A stretch of 64,000 nt of DNA, from NCBI RefSeq assembly GCF_036248255.1, contig NZ_CP109178.1, positions 4,960,001 to 5,024,000 of the forward strand, read 5' to 3'. Position 1 is the stretch's first letter. The number at the start of each line of letters is the position of its first letter. The stretch is from Streptomyces sp. NBC_01717. GTDB lineage: Bacteria; Actinomycetota; Actinomycetes; Streptomycetales; Streptomycetaceae. The notes under the pieces were generated by a model. That model was not told where the DNA came from, did not search any database, and saw nothing but the letters and a program-made list of their open reading frames with translations. Positions 11,104-20,214 of the stretch are shown piece by piece. Both the position numbers and the translations under genes were made by a program.

Positions 11104-12186
11104 TCAGCGGCGGCGCGCCTCAGCCATCCGCTGCTCGGCGATCCGGTCGGCCGCCGCGGCCGGCGGAATGCCGTCATCCTTCGCACGTGCGAATATGGCG
11201 AGCGTGGTGTCGAAGATCTTCGACGCCTTCGCCTTGCACCGGTCGAAGTCGAAGCCGTGCAGCTCGTCGGCGACCTGGATGACACCGCCCGCGTTCACCA
11301 CGTAGTCGGGGGCGTAGAGGATCGAACGATCCGCGAGGTCCTTCTCGACACCCGGGTGCGCGAGCTGGTTGTTGGCCGCACCGCACACCACCTTGGCGGT
11401 GAGTACCGGAACGGTGTCATCGTTCAGCGCGCCGCCGAGCGCGCAAGGGGCGTAGATGTCGAGGCCCTCGGTGCGGATCAGCGTCGCGGTGTCCGCGGCG
11501 ACCGCGACCTCGGGATGGAGCTCGGTGATCCGGCGCACCGACTCGTCGCGTACGTCCGTGATGACGACCTCGGCGCCGTCCTTCAGTAGATGCTCGACGA
11601 GGTGGCGGCCGACCTTGCCGACGCCCGCGACCCCCACTTTCCGGCCACGCAGCGTCGGGTCGCCCCACAGGTGCTGGGCCGAGGCCCGCATGCCCTGGAA
11701 GACACCGAAGGCGGTGAGCACGGACGAGTCGCCGGCGCCACCGTTCTCCGGGGAGCGGCCGGTGGTCCACCGGCACTCGTGGGCGACGACGTCCATGTCG
11801 GCGACGTAGGTGCCGACGTCGCAGGCGGTCACGTAACGCCCGCCGAGCGAGGCCACGAACCGGCCGTAGGCCAGCAGCAGTTCCTCGGTCTTGATCTTCT
11901 CGGGGTCGCCGATGATGACGGCCTTGCCGCCGCCGTGGTCGAGACCGGCCATGGCGTTCTTGTACGACATGCCGCGCGCCAGGTTCAGCGCATCCGCGAC
12001 GGCCTCCTCCTCGGAGGCGTACGGATAGAAGCGGGTGCCGCCGAGGGCCGGGCCCAGGGCGGTGGAGTGGATGGCGATGACGGCCTTGAGGCCGCTGGCA
12101 CGGTCCTGGCAGAGCACGACTTGCTCGTGGCCCCCCTGATCCGACTGGAACAGGGTGTGCAGGACGCCGTCGGTCACATCGGTCAC
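11104..12186 (-). CDS. vdh: Valine (branched-chain amino acid) dehydrogenase
   Basis: This NAD-dependent dehydrogenase deaminates valine, leucine and isoleucine to 2-oxo acids and so feeds branched-chain acyl-CoA starters to fatty acid and polyketide synthesis. The 360-residue protein closely matches the Streptomyces Vdh pattern. [20 protein letters not shown] carries the two catalytic lysines (about 76 and 88), and [10 protein letters not shown] is the dinucleotide-binding loop. GTG 12186 is chosen over the open frame to 12276 because GGGAG lies seven bases upstream and it gives the known N-terminus. It is divergent from the gene at 12362 with a 175-base spacer. Confidence 0.93.
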   Translation of the reverse strand: MTDVTDGVLHTLFQSDQGGHEQVVLCQDRASGLKAVIAIHSTALGPALGGTRFYPYASEEEAVADALNLARGMSYKNAMAGLDHGGGKAVIIGDPEKIKTEELLLAYGRFVASLGGRYVTACDVGTYVADMDVVAHECRWTTGRSPENGGAGDSSVLTAFGVFQGMRASAQHLWGDPTLRGRKVGVAGVGKVGRHLVEHLLKDGAEVVITDVRDESVRRITELHPEVAVAADTATLIRTEGLDIYAPCALGGALNDDTVPVLTAKVVCGAANNQLAHPGVEKDLADRSILYAPDYVVNAGGVIQVADELHGFDFDRCKAKASKIFDTTLAIFARAKDDGIPPAAAADRIAEQRMAEARRR

Positions 12187-12361
12187 TGTGGTGACTCCCA
12201 AGTACGAATCGGCGGAGACCCTCCTGAAGGTGGGGAGGGTCCCGGACCGACCGGCACGGCCGGTCCGACTGGGCAAGAGCGTAAGTCCTGCGCGGACGTA
12301 GATCTGTTCCAGTGCCGAGGATCACCCCCCGGCGGAGTACGGGCGTGACACGATTTGCTGC

Positions 12362-13207
12362 ATGTCGGTGGTGTCTTCGGTTGTCGTCCCTTACGCGTCC
12401 TACCTCCGGGTGTACGAACCGCTGGCCGCCTTCCCGGAGCCTGAACGCACCCACTGGGCCCGGTATGCGGGGCGCGCCCGTATCCCCACGGCCCAGGACG
12501 AACTGCGCCGTTCGCTGGCCAACTTGGTGGCCACTCCACCGGTCGGGGTGCCGGTGCACGAGAGCGGGGACGCGTTCGTCGCCGAGCTGAACGGCGTGGT
12601 CTGCGTCTGTCCGTGGCGGACCCGGCTGCGCGGCTGGCTGGCACTGGGGGAGCTGGCGGAGATGTTCCCGGCTCCGGTGCTCGACGCGGTGCTGCCTCCG
12701 GTGGTGCGCGGGCAGGCGGTCGCGGACCACGAGCGGTGGGCGGAGCGCAATCCGGACGCCCGGCCGTGGATTCGAACCGCGGTGTGGCAGGTCCCGGTGC
12801 GGTGGTTCGTCCTCTTCGCCGACGAGGAGCGCGAGCACACCGGGGCGGACGCGGACGGGGGAGCGCCGGTGCTGCGCTACCGGACTCCGATGGTGCAGGC
12901 GCGGCGCCGGCTGGCCCGGGCGCTGAAGACGCTGCGTGAGAGCGTCGACGAGGGTCCGCTGACCGAGGGGCTGGTGGACGTCGGGCGCTGGCTGGAGGAG
13001 TTCCATCCGCGTGCGCTGGTCGAGCTGGACTACGGCGGCCTGGTGCACGCGCTGTCGGCGAAGCAGCTCGCCGAGGACCGGTCGGCCCTGGATGTCGCCG
13101 AGGGCATCGCGGCGCTGCAGGCCGGTGACTCCGAGGGCGCGGGTGAGGCGTACGGGCGGCTGGCCGAGCGCTGGCGCGCCGTGAGGGACCGTCAGTTCGC
13201 CAACTGA
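12362..13207 (+). CDS. Conserved Streptomyces hypothetical protein
   Basis: A 281-residue soluble protein with no family I can name. It has no signal peptide or clear membrane span. Trp/Arg-rich stretches (WRTRLRGWLALGELAEMF, WQVPVRWFVLFADEER) occupy residues 85-165, and a helical, charged segment with alternating Arg and Glu fills the C-terminal third. GC bias at third positions and length support a real gene. It sits between vdh (divergent) and bldC (same strand, 537 bases downstream), the order I remember for other Streptomyces, so it is probably under purifying selection. Function unknown. Confidence 0.75.
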   Translation: MSVVSSVVVPYASYLRVYEPLAAFPEPERTHWARYAGRARIPTAQDELRRSLANLVATPPVGVPVHESGDAFVAELNGVVCVCPWRTRLRGWLALGELAEMFPAPVLDAVLPPVVRGQAVADHERWAERNPDARPWIRTAVWQVPVRWFVLFADEEREHTGADADGGAPVLRYRTPMVQARRRLARALKTLRESVDEGPLTEGLVDVGRWLEEFHPRALVELDYGGLVHALSAKQLAEDRSALDVAEGIAALQAGDSEGAGEAYGRLAERWRAVRDRQFAN

Positions 13208-13744
13208 TCCCGGCCGATCCGAGCCGGCTTTGAACCGTTGCCCCGTGTGACTCGTGAGAGCGGTGAGGGCGAAGGGGCGGGAACGTACTCCAGTGACTCC
13301 AGGACCTACGTCCCGAACCGGGCCTTTGCCTCAAGGGTGACGGATAGCACTAACTGGGCCCTTGCGCCCTTCCCTACTCCTCGTGCCAAAATAGGACAAG
13401 GAGTCCGGGGAGGACTCCTTCCGTCCAAGTATGGGCGGAATGCTCGGCATTGCACGCTATGGGGGGTCTGGTGACTCCTGATCGCTCTGTGACTGATCGT
13501 CACGGTGGTGTGACTGTCCGCTATGGCATGGTCCATCGGCTTCCGTCGCTGATGAACACCTGGGAGGGCAATTCCATCGGTTTGGCCGACGTGGCTGGAC
13601 GGATGGTGTAGTTGTAGTGCCGAGGACAAGCCGTTCGTCCTATAACCGACTCGGCCCGCGTCCGCCATTTCGGGCAACGTGGGTCAAGGTGCAGAATTTA
13701 GAGGAAAGAACCGAGATGGTTCGGTTCTCCCGAGGAGGCCGCTC
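13208..13744 (+). promoter_or_regulatory. Long bldC upstream region
   Basis: There is no convincing gene in 537 bases. A perfect 9-bp stem-loop (AAGGAGTCC 13398-13406, GGACTCCTT 13412-13420) lies 325 bases before bldC and could end the preceding gene or shape a long leader. TATAAC at 13641-13646 resembles a -10 box about 100 bases before the start codon. GAGGAGG at 13732-13738 is the bldC ribosome site. Confidence 0.45.
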
Positions 13745-13951
13745 ATGACCGCTCGCACCCCTGATGCCGAGCCGCTGCTGACCCCGGCTGAGGTTGCCAC
13801 GATGTTCCGCGTGGACCCGAAGACGGTCACCCGTTGGGCCAAGGCAGGCAAGCTCACGTCCATCCGCACGCTCGGTGGACATCGCCGGTACCGCGAGGCA
13901 GAGGTCCGCGCACTGCTTGCGGGTATTCCGCAGCAGCGCAGCGAGGCCTGA
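13745..13951 (+). CDS. bldC: Developmental regulator BldC (MerR-like)
   Basis: BldC is a small MerR-like DNA-binding protein that binds cooperatively to direct repeats and holds back entry into development, acting as repressor and activator. The 68-residue length matches BldC exactly. LLTPAEVATMFRVDPKTVTRWAKAGKL is split over the winged helix-turn-helix, and TLGGHRRYRE is the wing. There is no effector or dimerisation domain. ATG 13745 follows a strong GAGGAGG site; the open frame to 13679 adds a non-family extension. A strong terminator follows at 14081. Confidence 0.96.
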   Translation: MTARTPDAEPLLTPAEVATMFRVDPKTVTRWAKAGKLTSIRTLGGHRRYREAEVRALLAGIPQQRSEA

Positions 13952-14360
13952 CACACCCCTGTCGCCGCGCCATAACCGGGCTGCCCGGGTCCCCCAACCC
14001 GCGTTTGCCCATCCATAGCTCCACACGACGGGCGTCCGCCCCAACGGGCGCCATACCTATGCCATACGGGTGCGTCGTTCGATCGCGCTGGACTCCGCCG
14101 GGTCCAGCGCGATCTTTTTTGTGCCCGCACGGCGGATGGCGGTCCTGCGAGGCGACCCGGGATCGGCTGTGCGGCGGCTTCTGTGCCGGCCGGTGATGAC
14201 TGTCGGGCGCGCCTGCCGGCCCTGCCGGACGGTCTCCTGGGGGCTCTCTCGGCGGCCCCCCGATGACCCCGTCCGAGTAGTGCAATTGCACATATTAAAT
14301 TCGCCAGTTGTAGGAAGGGTGTAAAGTCACCCTTTCTCAAAACTCATGCAGTGACTCCCG
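13952..14360. other. 3' region of bldC and AT-rich spacer
   Basis: No gene is seen. After the bldC terminator (14081-14120) the stretch 14275-14345 is much richer in A/T than its surroundings. It carries a perfect 12-base palindrome GTGCAATTGCAC at 14280-14291 and a 7-bp hairpin AAGGGTG/CACCCTT at 14315-14334. The latter could end the convergent DUF6274 gene. Confidence 0.4.
14081..14120 (+). terminator. bldC terminator
   Basis: A perfect 13-bp GC-rich stem (14081-14093 with 14102-14114) with an 8-base loop and a six-T tail is a textbook intrinsic terminator, rare in this genome for having a T-run. It lies 130 bases past the bldC stop. Confidence 0.9.
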
Positions 14361-14762
14361 TCACACGGCCCGAGTCTTGCCGGCGTCGAGACCGCCACTG
14401 CCGAGAAAGGGAATTCCTCGCTCTTGGGCATGGGGCGACAGGCCTTCCTCCTCGGCTGTCACCTGGTCGGCCGACGCGTCGGAGGCGTGGGCGGGCGCGG
14501 CGGCTGCGGCGGTGTCAGGAACGGCCGCCGGCGCCCCGCTGGGGAGGTCGGGGGGTTCGGGGGCACGCGTGGCCCCGGAGGCCGTCACGTACCCGAGGAA
14601 GCCCGTGACCGGTTCCATGGAGTCGGCGGCGGGCTCCATGGCGAGCCGCAGGAGCCGATGGCAGATCGGGCAGTGCCGGGTGAGATGCCGGTAGCCGGAA
14701 GCGGCCGCCAGGTGGGCGCGCAGCAGCGCCCGGGTCTCGTGCCTCGCCGTGGATGCCGCCAT
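14361..14762 (-). CDS. DUF6274 protein
   Basis: A 133-residue conserved Streptomyces protein of unknown function. The start MAASTARHETRALLRAHLAAASGYRH leads into HCPICHRLLRLAM near residues 30-45, a CxxCH-type element that could bind metal or form a disulfide. The C-terminal half is Ala/Pro-rich and looks disordered. The frame runs on to 14960 across the tRNA-Asp gene, which is artefact. ATG 14762 is preceded by GGGGGG at a spacing of eight bases. It is convergent with bldC. Confidence 0.7.
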   Translation of the reverse strand: MAASTARHETRALLRAHLAAASGYRHLTRHCPICHRLLRLAMEPAADSMEPVTGFLGYVTASGATRAPEPPDLPSGAPAAVPDTAAAAAPAHASDASADQVTAEEEGLSPHAQERGIPFLGSGGLDAGKTRAV

Positions 14763-14862
14763 CCGCGCCACCCCCCGGTGGAACGCGCTGCCCCGCGCCG
14801 TGAAACAGGGACAGTCCCTGTTGTCTGAGTACTCGTTGGCAGTTGCCGGAGTCAAGACACGC

Positions 14863-14894
14863 GAAAGCCCGGATCCTTGAGGATCCGGGCTTTC
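14863..14894 (-). terminator. Terminator of tRNA-Asp
   Basis: Perfect 14-bp arms (14863-14876 and 14881-14894) around the loop TTGA lie 8 bases beyond the 3' end of the minus-strand tRNA. Confidence 0.75.
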
Positions 14895-14901
14895 ATTACT
14901 G

Positions 14902-14976
14902 CGGTCCTGACGGGATTTGAACCCGCGGCCTCCACCTTGACAGGGTGGCGAGCACTCCAAACTGCTCCACAGGACC
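14902..14976 (-). tRNA. tRNA-Asp (GTC), copy 1
   Basis: The reverse strand folds into a 75-base cloverleaf. The acceptor is GGTCCTG paired with CAGGACC, the anticodon stem CCACC/GGTGG flanks the loop CTGTCAA with anticodon GTC, and the T-loop is TTCAAAT. CCA is not encoded. It is identical to the Asp gene at 21197-21271. Confidence 0.95.
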
Positions 14977-15091
14977 AGGTTTTCGCTGCTGCCTTGCGGC
15001 TGGCTGCGAAAACAGACTGTACAGGAGGTTGGAGGCTCTGGTCGACCTCACTCCTGGTGGTGGCTCGGTTACAGCCCCGAGGGCGCCCGGG

Positions 15092-18000
15092 TCACGGCGC
15101 CGCGGCGTCGATCGCCTTCACGATCCGCTTGTCGGAGACGGGGTACGCGGTGCCCAGGGCGTGTGCGAAATAGCTGACCCGGAGCTCCTCGATCATCCAG
15201 CGGATGTCCAGGACCTCCTGCGGAACGGGCCTGCCCTGCGGCATCTGTTCGAGCAGCCAGGCGTACTCGTCCTGCATCTCGTGGACCTTCTCCATGCGCG
15301 TGGTGTCGCGCTGGACGGCCGTCGGCATCTGCTGCAGCCGGCGGTCCGCTGCGACCAGATAGCGCATCAGGTCGGGCAGCCTGCGCAGCCCGGTCTTCGT
15401 GACGAAACCCGGCGGTACGAGGGCCGCGAGCTGGTCCCGCACATCGGTGACGTTGCTGACCAGGACGAGGCTGCTGGTGGCCTTCAGGCGCCGCTCGCAG
15501 GCCTGCCAGGCGGCCAGTACCTGCTGGACCTGGGCGACGGTGTGCTCGGTCAGTGCGACGAGATCGGCGCGGACCTTGTCGTACAGCTTCCGGAACGACT
15601 CCTCGTCCCAGGCCGGACCGCCGTGGGCGCCGATCAGCCGGTCCGCGGCCGCCGTCGCGCAGTCCTCGAACAGGGCCTGGATGGAGCCGTGCGGGTTGCG
15701 GGACAGGGCCAGCTTCTGCTGGTTCGTCAGCTTGTCCGAGGCGAACTTGGCAGGGTTCACCGGGATGTTCAGCAGGATCAGCTTCCGGGTGCCGCGCCAC
15801 ATGGACTGCAGCTGCTCGGCCTCGGTGTCGAAGAGTCGTACGGCCACGGTCTCGCCCTGGTCGACCAGCGCCGGGTACGCCTTGACCGGCTGGCCGGCCC
15901 GACGGGTCTCGAAGACCCGGTTCAGGGTGCCGATCGTCCAGTCCGTGAGGCCCGACCGCTCGATGGACTCGCCCGACGGGCCCGCGGTGGCCGCAGCGGC
16001 CTTGGAGAGGGCCTGACGGGCCTTGGGGCGCAGCTGGAGCTTCAGCGCCTCCAGGTCCTTGTCCTCGGCCACCTTGCGGCGCCGCTCGTCGACGATCCGG
16101 AACGTGATCTTCAGGTGGTCCGGGATCCGGGACAGGTCGAAGTCGTCGGCGGAGACCGGGACGCCGACCATCCGCTGGAGCTCACGCGCGAGTGTGGCCG
16201 GCAGCGGCTCCTGCAGCGGCACCGCCCGGTCCAGGAACTTGCCCGCGTAGTTCGGCGCGGGGACGTAATGCCGGCGGATCGGCTTGGGCAGCGACCGGAT
16301 CAGCTCGGTGACGACCTCTTCGCGCAGCCCCGGGATCTGCCAGTCGAAGCCCTCCGAGGTGACCTGGTTGAGCACCTGGAGCGGGACATGGACGGTCACA
16401 CCGTCCGCGTCCGCGCCGGGCTCGAACTGGTAGGTCACCTTGAACTTGAGCTTCCCCTGCCGCCAGGAGTCCGGATAGTCGTCCTTGGTGACGGCCCCGG
16501 CCTTCTCGTTGATGAGCATCGAGCGCTCGAAGTCGAGCGTGTCCGGCTCGTCGCGGCGCTTGTGCTTCCACCAGGAGTCGAAGTGCGCGCCGGAGACGAC
16601 GTGCTCGGGAATCCGCTGGTCGTAGAAGTCGAAGAGTGTCTCGTCGTCCACGAGGATGTCGCGGCGGCGCGCCCGGTGCTCCAACTCCTCGACCTCGCCG
16701 AGCAGTTTGCGGTTGTCGTGGAAGAACTGATGGTGCGTCCGCCAGTCGCCCTCGACCAGCGCGTTCCGGATGAAGAGATCGCGGGACGTCTCCGCGTCGA
16801 TCCGGCCGAAATTGATCTTGCGCTGGGCCACGATCGGTACGCCGTACAGCGTGACCCGCTCGTACGCCATCACCGCCGCCTGGTCCTTCTCCCAGTGCGG
16901 CTCGCTGTACGTGCGCTTCAGCAGATGCTGGGCCAGCGGTTCGATCCACTCCGGCTCGACCTTGGCATTGACCCGCGCCCACAGCCGGGACGTCTCGACC
17001 AGCTCGGCCGACATCACGAACCGCGGCTGCTTCTTGAAGAGCGCCGAACCGGGGAAGACCGCGAACTTGGCGCTGCGCGCACCCAGGTACTCGTTCTTCT
17101 CGGTGTCCTTCAGCCCGATGTGCGACAGCAGCCCGGCCAGCAGCGAGGTGTGCACCGCCTGCTCGGGCGCGGCCAGGTCCGCCGAGGGCTCCTCGAGATT
17201 CATGCCCATCTGCTTGGCGACCGTGCGCAGCTGCGCATAGATGTCCTGCCATTCGCGGATGCGCAGGAAGTTCAGATACTCCTGCTTGCACATCCGGCGG
17301 AAGCTGGACGAGCCGCGCTCCTTCTGCTGCTCGCGGATGTACCGCCACAGATTCAGGAAGGCCAGGAAGTCGGACGTCTCGTCCTTGAAGCGGGCGTGCT
17401 GCTGATCGGCCTGCGTCTGCTTGTCCGAGGGCCGCTCGCGCGGGTCCTGGATGGAGAGCGCGGCGGCGATCACCATGACCTCGCGCGTGCAGCCGTTGCG
17501 GTCGGCCTCGATGACCATGCGGGCGAGGCGCGGGTCGACGGGCAGCTGCGCGAGCTTCCGCCCCAGCTGCGTCAGCCGCTTCTTCGGATCCTTCTCGTCC
17601 GGGTCCAGTGCGCCGAGCTCCTGGAGAAGCTGCACACCGTCGCGGATGTTGCGGTGGTCCGGCGGGTCGATGAAGGGGAACTTCTCGATGTCGCCGAGGC
17701 CGGCCGCGGTCATCTGGAGGATGACGGACGCCAGGTTCGTGCGGAGGATCTCCGCGTCCGTGAACTCCGGGCGGGTCAGGAAGTCGTCCTCGGAGTAGAG
17801 CCGGATGCAGATGCCGTCCGACGTACGGCCGCAGCGGCCCTTGCGCTGGTTGGCGCTGGCCTGCGAGATCCGCTCGATGGGCAGCCGCTGGACCTTGGTG
17901 CGGTGGCTGTAGCGGGAGATCCGGGCGTTGCCCGGGTCGATCACGTACTTGATGCCGGGGACGGTCAGCGAGGTCTCGGCGACGTTCGTCGCCAGAACGA

Positions 18001-19024
18001 TCCTGCGGCCGGTGTGGCGCTGGAACACCCGGTGCTGCTCGGCGTGCGACAGGCGCGCGTAGAGAGGGAGCACCTCGGTGTGGCGGAGGTTCTTCTTGTT
18101 CAGGGCGTCCGCGGTGTCGCGGATCTCGCGCTCGCCGGAGAGGAAGACCAGGACATCGCCTGGGCCCTCCGCCTGGAGCTCGTCGACGGCGTCGCAGATC
18201 GCGGTGATCTGGTCGCGGTCGGAGTCGTCGCCCTCTTCCTCGAGGAGCGGCCGGTAGCGCACCTCGACCGGATACGTACGCCCGCTGACCTCGACGATCG
18301 GTGCATCACCGAAGTGCCGGGCGAAGCGCTCGGGGTCGATGGTCGCCGAGGTGATGACGACCTTCAGATCGGGGCGCTTGGGCAGCAGCCTGGCCAGGTA
18401 GCCGAGCAGGAAGTCGATGTTCAGCGACCGCTCGTGGGCCTCGTCGATGATGATCGTGTCGTACGCGAGCAGTTCGCGGTCCGTCTGGATCTCGGCCAGC
18501 AGGATGCCGTCCGTCATCAGCTTCAGATACGTGGCGTCCGGATTCACCTGGTCGGTGAAGCGGACCTTCCAGCCGACCGCCTCGCCGAGCGGGGTCCTCA
18601 GCTCGTCGGCGACGCGCTCGGCGACCGTACGGGCCGCGATCCGCCGCGGCTGGGTGTGCCCGATCATGCCCCGGACGCCGCGCCCCAGCTCCATACAGAT
18701 CTTGGGGATCTGCGTGGTCTTGCCGGACCCGGTCTCACCGGCGACGATCACGACCTGGTGGTCGCGTATCGCCTCCAGGATCTCGTCCTTCTTCTGACTG
18801 ACCGGAAGCTCTTCCGGGTACGAGAGAGCGGGCACCCGCGCGGCGCGCCCTGCGAGCCGCTCGGCTGCCTTCCCGGCCTGGGTGGCGATCTCGTCCAGCA
18901 CTGCCTGCTGGGCCTCGGGCTTACGGATCCGGCGCGCCCCTTCGAGGCGGCGGCCGAGCCGGTGCGCGTCGCGGAGCGAGAGCTGTCCGAGCTGGGACTG
19001 GAGATCGACAAAGGAAGTAGACAT
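15092..19024 (-). CDS. hrpA: ATP-dependent RNA helicase HrpA (DEAH box)
   Basis: A 1310-residue cytoplasmic DEAH-box helicase of the HrpA type, expected to remodel RNA or ribosome-bound mRNA. Walker A GETGSGKT is at about 96-103, the DEAH box is in IIIDEAHERSLNIDFLLGYL near 190, SAT is in VITSATIDPERF, and the motif VI region is ASANQRKGRCGRTSDGICIRLY. A winged-helix and OB-like region follow, then the long HrpA-specific C-terminal domain. Length is normal. It is separated from the downstream tRNA-Asp by about 115 bases. Confidence 0.95.
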   Translation of the reverse strand: MSTSFVDLQSQLGQLSLRDAHRLGRRLEGARRIRKPEAQQAVLDEIATQAGKAAERLAGRAARVPALSYPEELPVSQKKDEILEAIRDHQVVIVAGETGSGKTTQIPKICMELGRGVRGMIGHTQPRRIAARTVAERVADELRTPLGEAVGWKVRFTDQVNPDATYLKLMTDGILLAEIQTDRELLAYDTIIIDEAHERSLNIDFLLGYLARLLPKRPDLKVVITSATIDPERFARHFGDAPIVEVSGRTYPVEVRYRPLLEEEGDDSDRDQITAICDAVDELQAEGPGDVLVFLSGEREIRDTADALNKKNLRHTEVLPLYARLSHAEQHRVFQRHTGRRIVLATNVAETSLTVPGIKYVIDPGNARISRYSHRTKVQRLPIERISQASANQRKGRCGRTSDGICIRLYSEDDFLTRPEFTDAEILRTNLASVILQMTAAGLGDIEKFPFIDPPDHRNIRDGVQLLQELGALDPDEKDPKKRLTQLGRKLAQLPVDPRLARMVIEADRNGCTREVMVIAAALSIQDPRERPSDKQTQADQQHARFKDETSDFLAFLNLWRYIREQQKERGSSSFRRMCKQEYLNFLRIREWQDIYAQLRTVAKQMGMNLEEPSADLAAPEQAVHTSLLAGLLSHIGLKDTEKNEYLGARSAKFAVFPGSALFKKQPRFVMSAELVETSRLWARVNAKVEPEWIEPLAQHLLKRTYSEPHWEKDQAAVMAYERVTLYGVPIVAQRKINFGRIDAETSRDLFIRNALVEGDWRTHHQFFHDNRKLLGEVEELEHRARRRDILVDDETLFDFYDQRIPEHVVSGAHFDSWWKHKRRDEPDTLDFERSMLINEKAGAVTKDDYPDSWRQGKLKFKVTYQFEPGADADGVTVHVPLQVLNQVTSEGFDWQIPGLREEVVTELIRSLPKPIRRHYVPAPNYAGKFLDRAVPLQEPLPATLARELQRMVGVPVSADDFDLSRIPDHLKITFRIVDERRRKVAEDKDLEALKLQLRPKARQALSKAAAATAGPSGESIERSGLTDWTIGTLNRVFETRRAGQPVKAYPALVDQGETVAVRLFDTEAEQLQSMWRGTRKLILLNIPVNPAKFASDKLTNQQKLALSRNPHGSIQALFEDCATAAADRLIGAHGGPAWDEESFRKLYDKVRADLVALTEHTVAQVQQVLAAWQACERRLKATSSLVLVSNVTDVRDQLAALVPPGFVTKTGLRRLPDLMRYLVAADRRLQQMPTAVQRDTTRMEKVHEMQDEYAWLLEQMPQGRPVPQEVLDIRWMIEELRVSYFAHALGTAYPVSDKRIVKAIDAAAP

Positions 19025-19443
19025 ACGGGTCCCAGGATCGCACCCGGGCCCGAGGAACGGCGAACATATTTTGCGCGGCCTGCGTCACGACCGTGGTGAC
19101 CGTGGGGAAGGCCGGGATCACAGCACGTACCATTTCGGGCAACCGATCTTCGTGCCGCAGTCGAAAGCTGGTCCCCGTGTCCCGTGCGCAGTGGTGCTGC
19201 CCGGCGGCGGTGCCCGCAGTCGTACCGGGGCTCTTCCGCGGGGCTGCGACGGCGGTGGGTGGCGAGGCGTCGCAGAAGGCGGCCGCCGGACAGGGGGCGG
19301 CCGAGCCTCCCGTACGAGTCGGGTTGCGGGGCTCCGAGCCTGCCGCGCCCACCCCGGTGGAACTCTCCGTACTGCGGGTCTAGACGGCCCCGCGTCACCC
19401 GGCCGTCCCCTCACCACCCCGTACTACGAGCACGGAGCTTGCC
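19025..19443. other. Spacer between hrpA and the dsbA-like gene
   Basis: The 419 bases hold the hrpA promoter on the minus strand and that of the plus-strand thiol-redox pair. A plus-strand open frame at 19093-19383 (96 codons) is possible, but I find no ribosome site, domain or signal sequence in it and do not call it. Confidence 0.35.
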
Positions 19444-20214
19444 ATGCCCACGCCCAAAACGCCCTCGCCGAAGCCGTCCTTCAGGAAGCCGCTGCTCTAC
19501 GGCACCGGCGTCGTCCTCGCCGCCGCGTTGCTCGGCTACGTCTCCCACCGGGCCACCGCTCCCGACCACTCGGCTTCCGATTCCTCGTACGTCGCCGAGG
19601 TCACCGCCGACCCGGATGCCGGCGTCTACCCCGAGCTGGCGAAGCTCGCCCGCCGCGACCCCGGCGACAAGCTGGCGCAGGGCCGGGCGGACGCGCCCGT
19701 CGTCCTCATCGAGTACGCCGACTTCAAATGCGGCTACTGCGGCAAGTTCGCCCGCGACACCGAATCCGCTCTGGTGAAGAAGTACGTCGGCAACGGCACC
19801 CTGCGCATCGAATGGCGCAACTTCCCGATCTTCGGCGCCGAGTCCGAGGCAGCCGCGCGCGCCGCCTGGGCCGCAGGGCAGCAGGGCCGCTTCTGGCAGT
19901 TCCACGCCGCCGCGTACGCCGAAGGGGCCAAGGAGAAGGGCTTCGGCAAGGCCCGGCTGAAGGCCCTCGCCCAGCAGGCGGGGGTGGCGGACCTCGACCG
20001 GTTCGCCCGCGACGCCGACAGTTCCGCCGCGTCCGCCGCGGTCAGCAAGGACCAGGAGCAGGGATACGGGATCGGGGCCACCTCCACCCCGTCGTTCATG
20101 ATCAACGGCCGCCCGATCGCCGGTGCCCAGTCGATGGAGGTCTTCACCCAGGCGATCGACGCGGCGGCGGACCGGGCCAGGAACACCAAGGATGCCAAGG
20201 GCGCCGACAAGTGA
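19444..20214 (+). CDS. Membrane-anchored DsbA-family thiol oxidoreductase
   Basis: A 256-residue thioredoxin-fold protein. After a short basic N-terminus one hydrophobic segment (residues 17-34) anchors it in the membrane with the catalytic domain outside. FKCGYCGKF puts the redox pair at Cys96 and Cys99. The helical DsbA insertion covers about 115-200, and TSTPSFMING supplies the cis-proline loop. It should oxidise or isomerise disulfides in exported proteins. The stop overlaps the next gene, a CcdA/DsbD-type membrane protein, in a GTGA, so the two are probably electron-transfer partners. Confidence 0.9.
   Translation: MPTPKTPSPKPSFRKPLLYGTGVVLAAALLGYVSHRATAPDHSASDSSYVAEVTADPDAGVYPELAKLARRDPGDKLAQGRADAPVVLIEYADFKCGYCGKFARDTESALVKKYVGNGTLRIEWRNFPIFGAESEAAARAAWAAGQQGRFWQFHAAAYAEGAKEKGFGKARLKALAQQAGVADLDRFARDADSSAASAAVSKDQEQGYGIGATSTPSFMINGRPIAGAQSMEVFTQAIDAAADRARNTKDAKGADK

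Noticed and set aside
14877..15173. Open frames coding GFEPAASTLTGWRALQTAP-like peptides here and at 21100-21378
   Set aside because: They are translations of the opposite strand of the tRNA-Asp, Phe and Glu genes, a common source of false proteins.
19093..19383. 96-codon plus-strand frame between hrpA and the DsbA-like gene
   Set aside because: No ribosome site, signal sequence or family feature. It could be real only if conserved in other species.
18882..20210. Long frame joining hrpA antisense to the CcdA-like protein
   Set aside because: The upstream part has arginine-rich shadow composition and overlaps two real genes. The membrane protein starts at GTG 20211.
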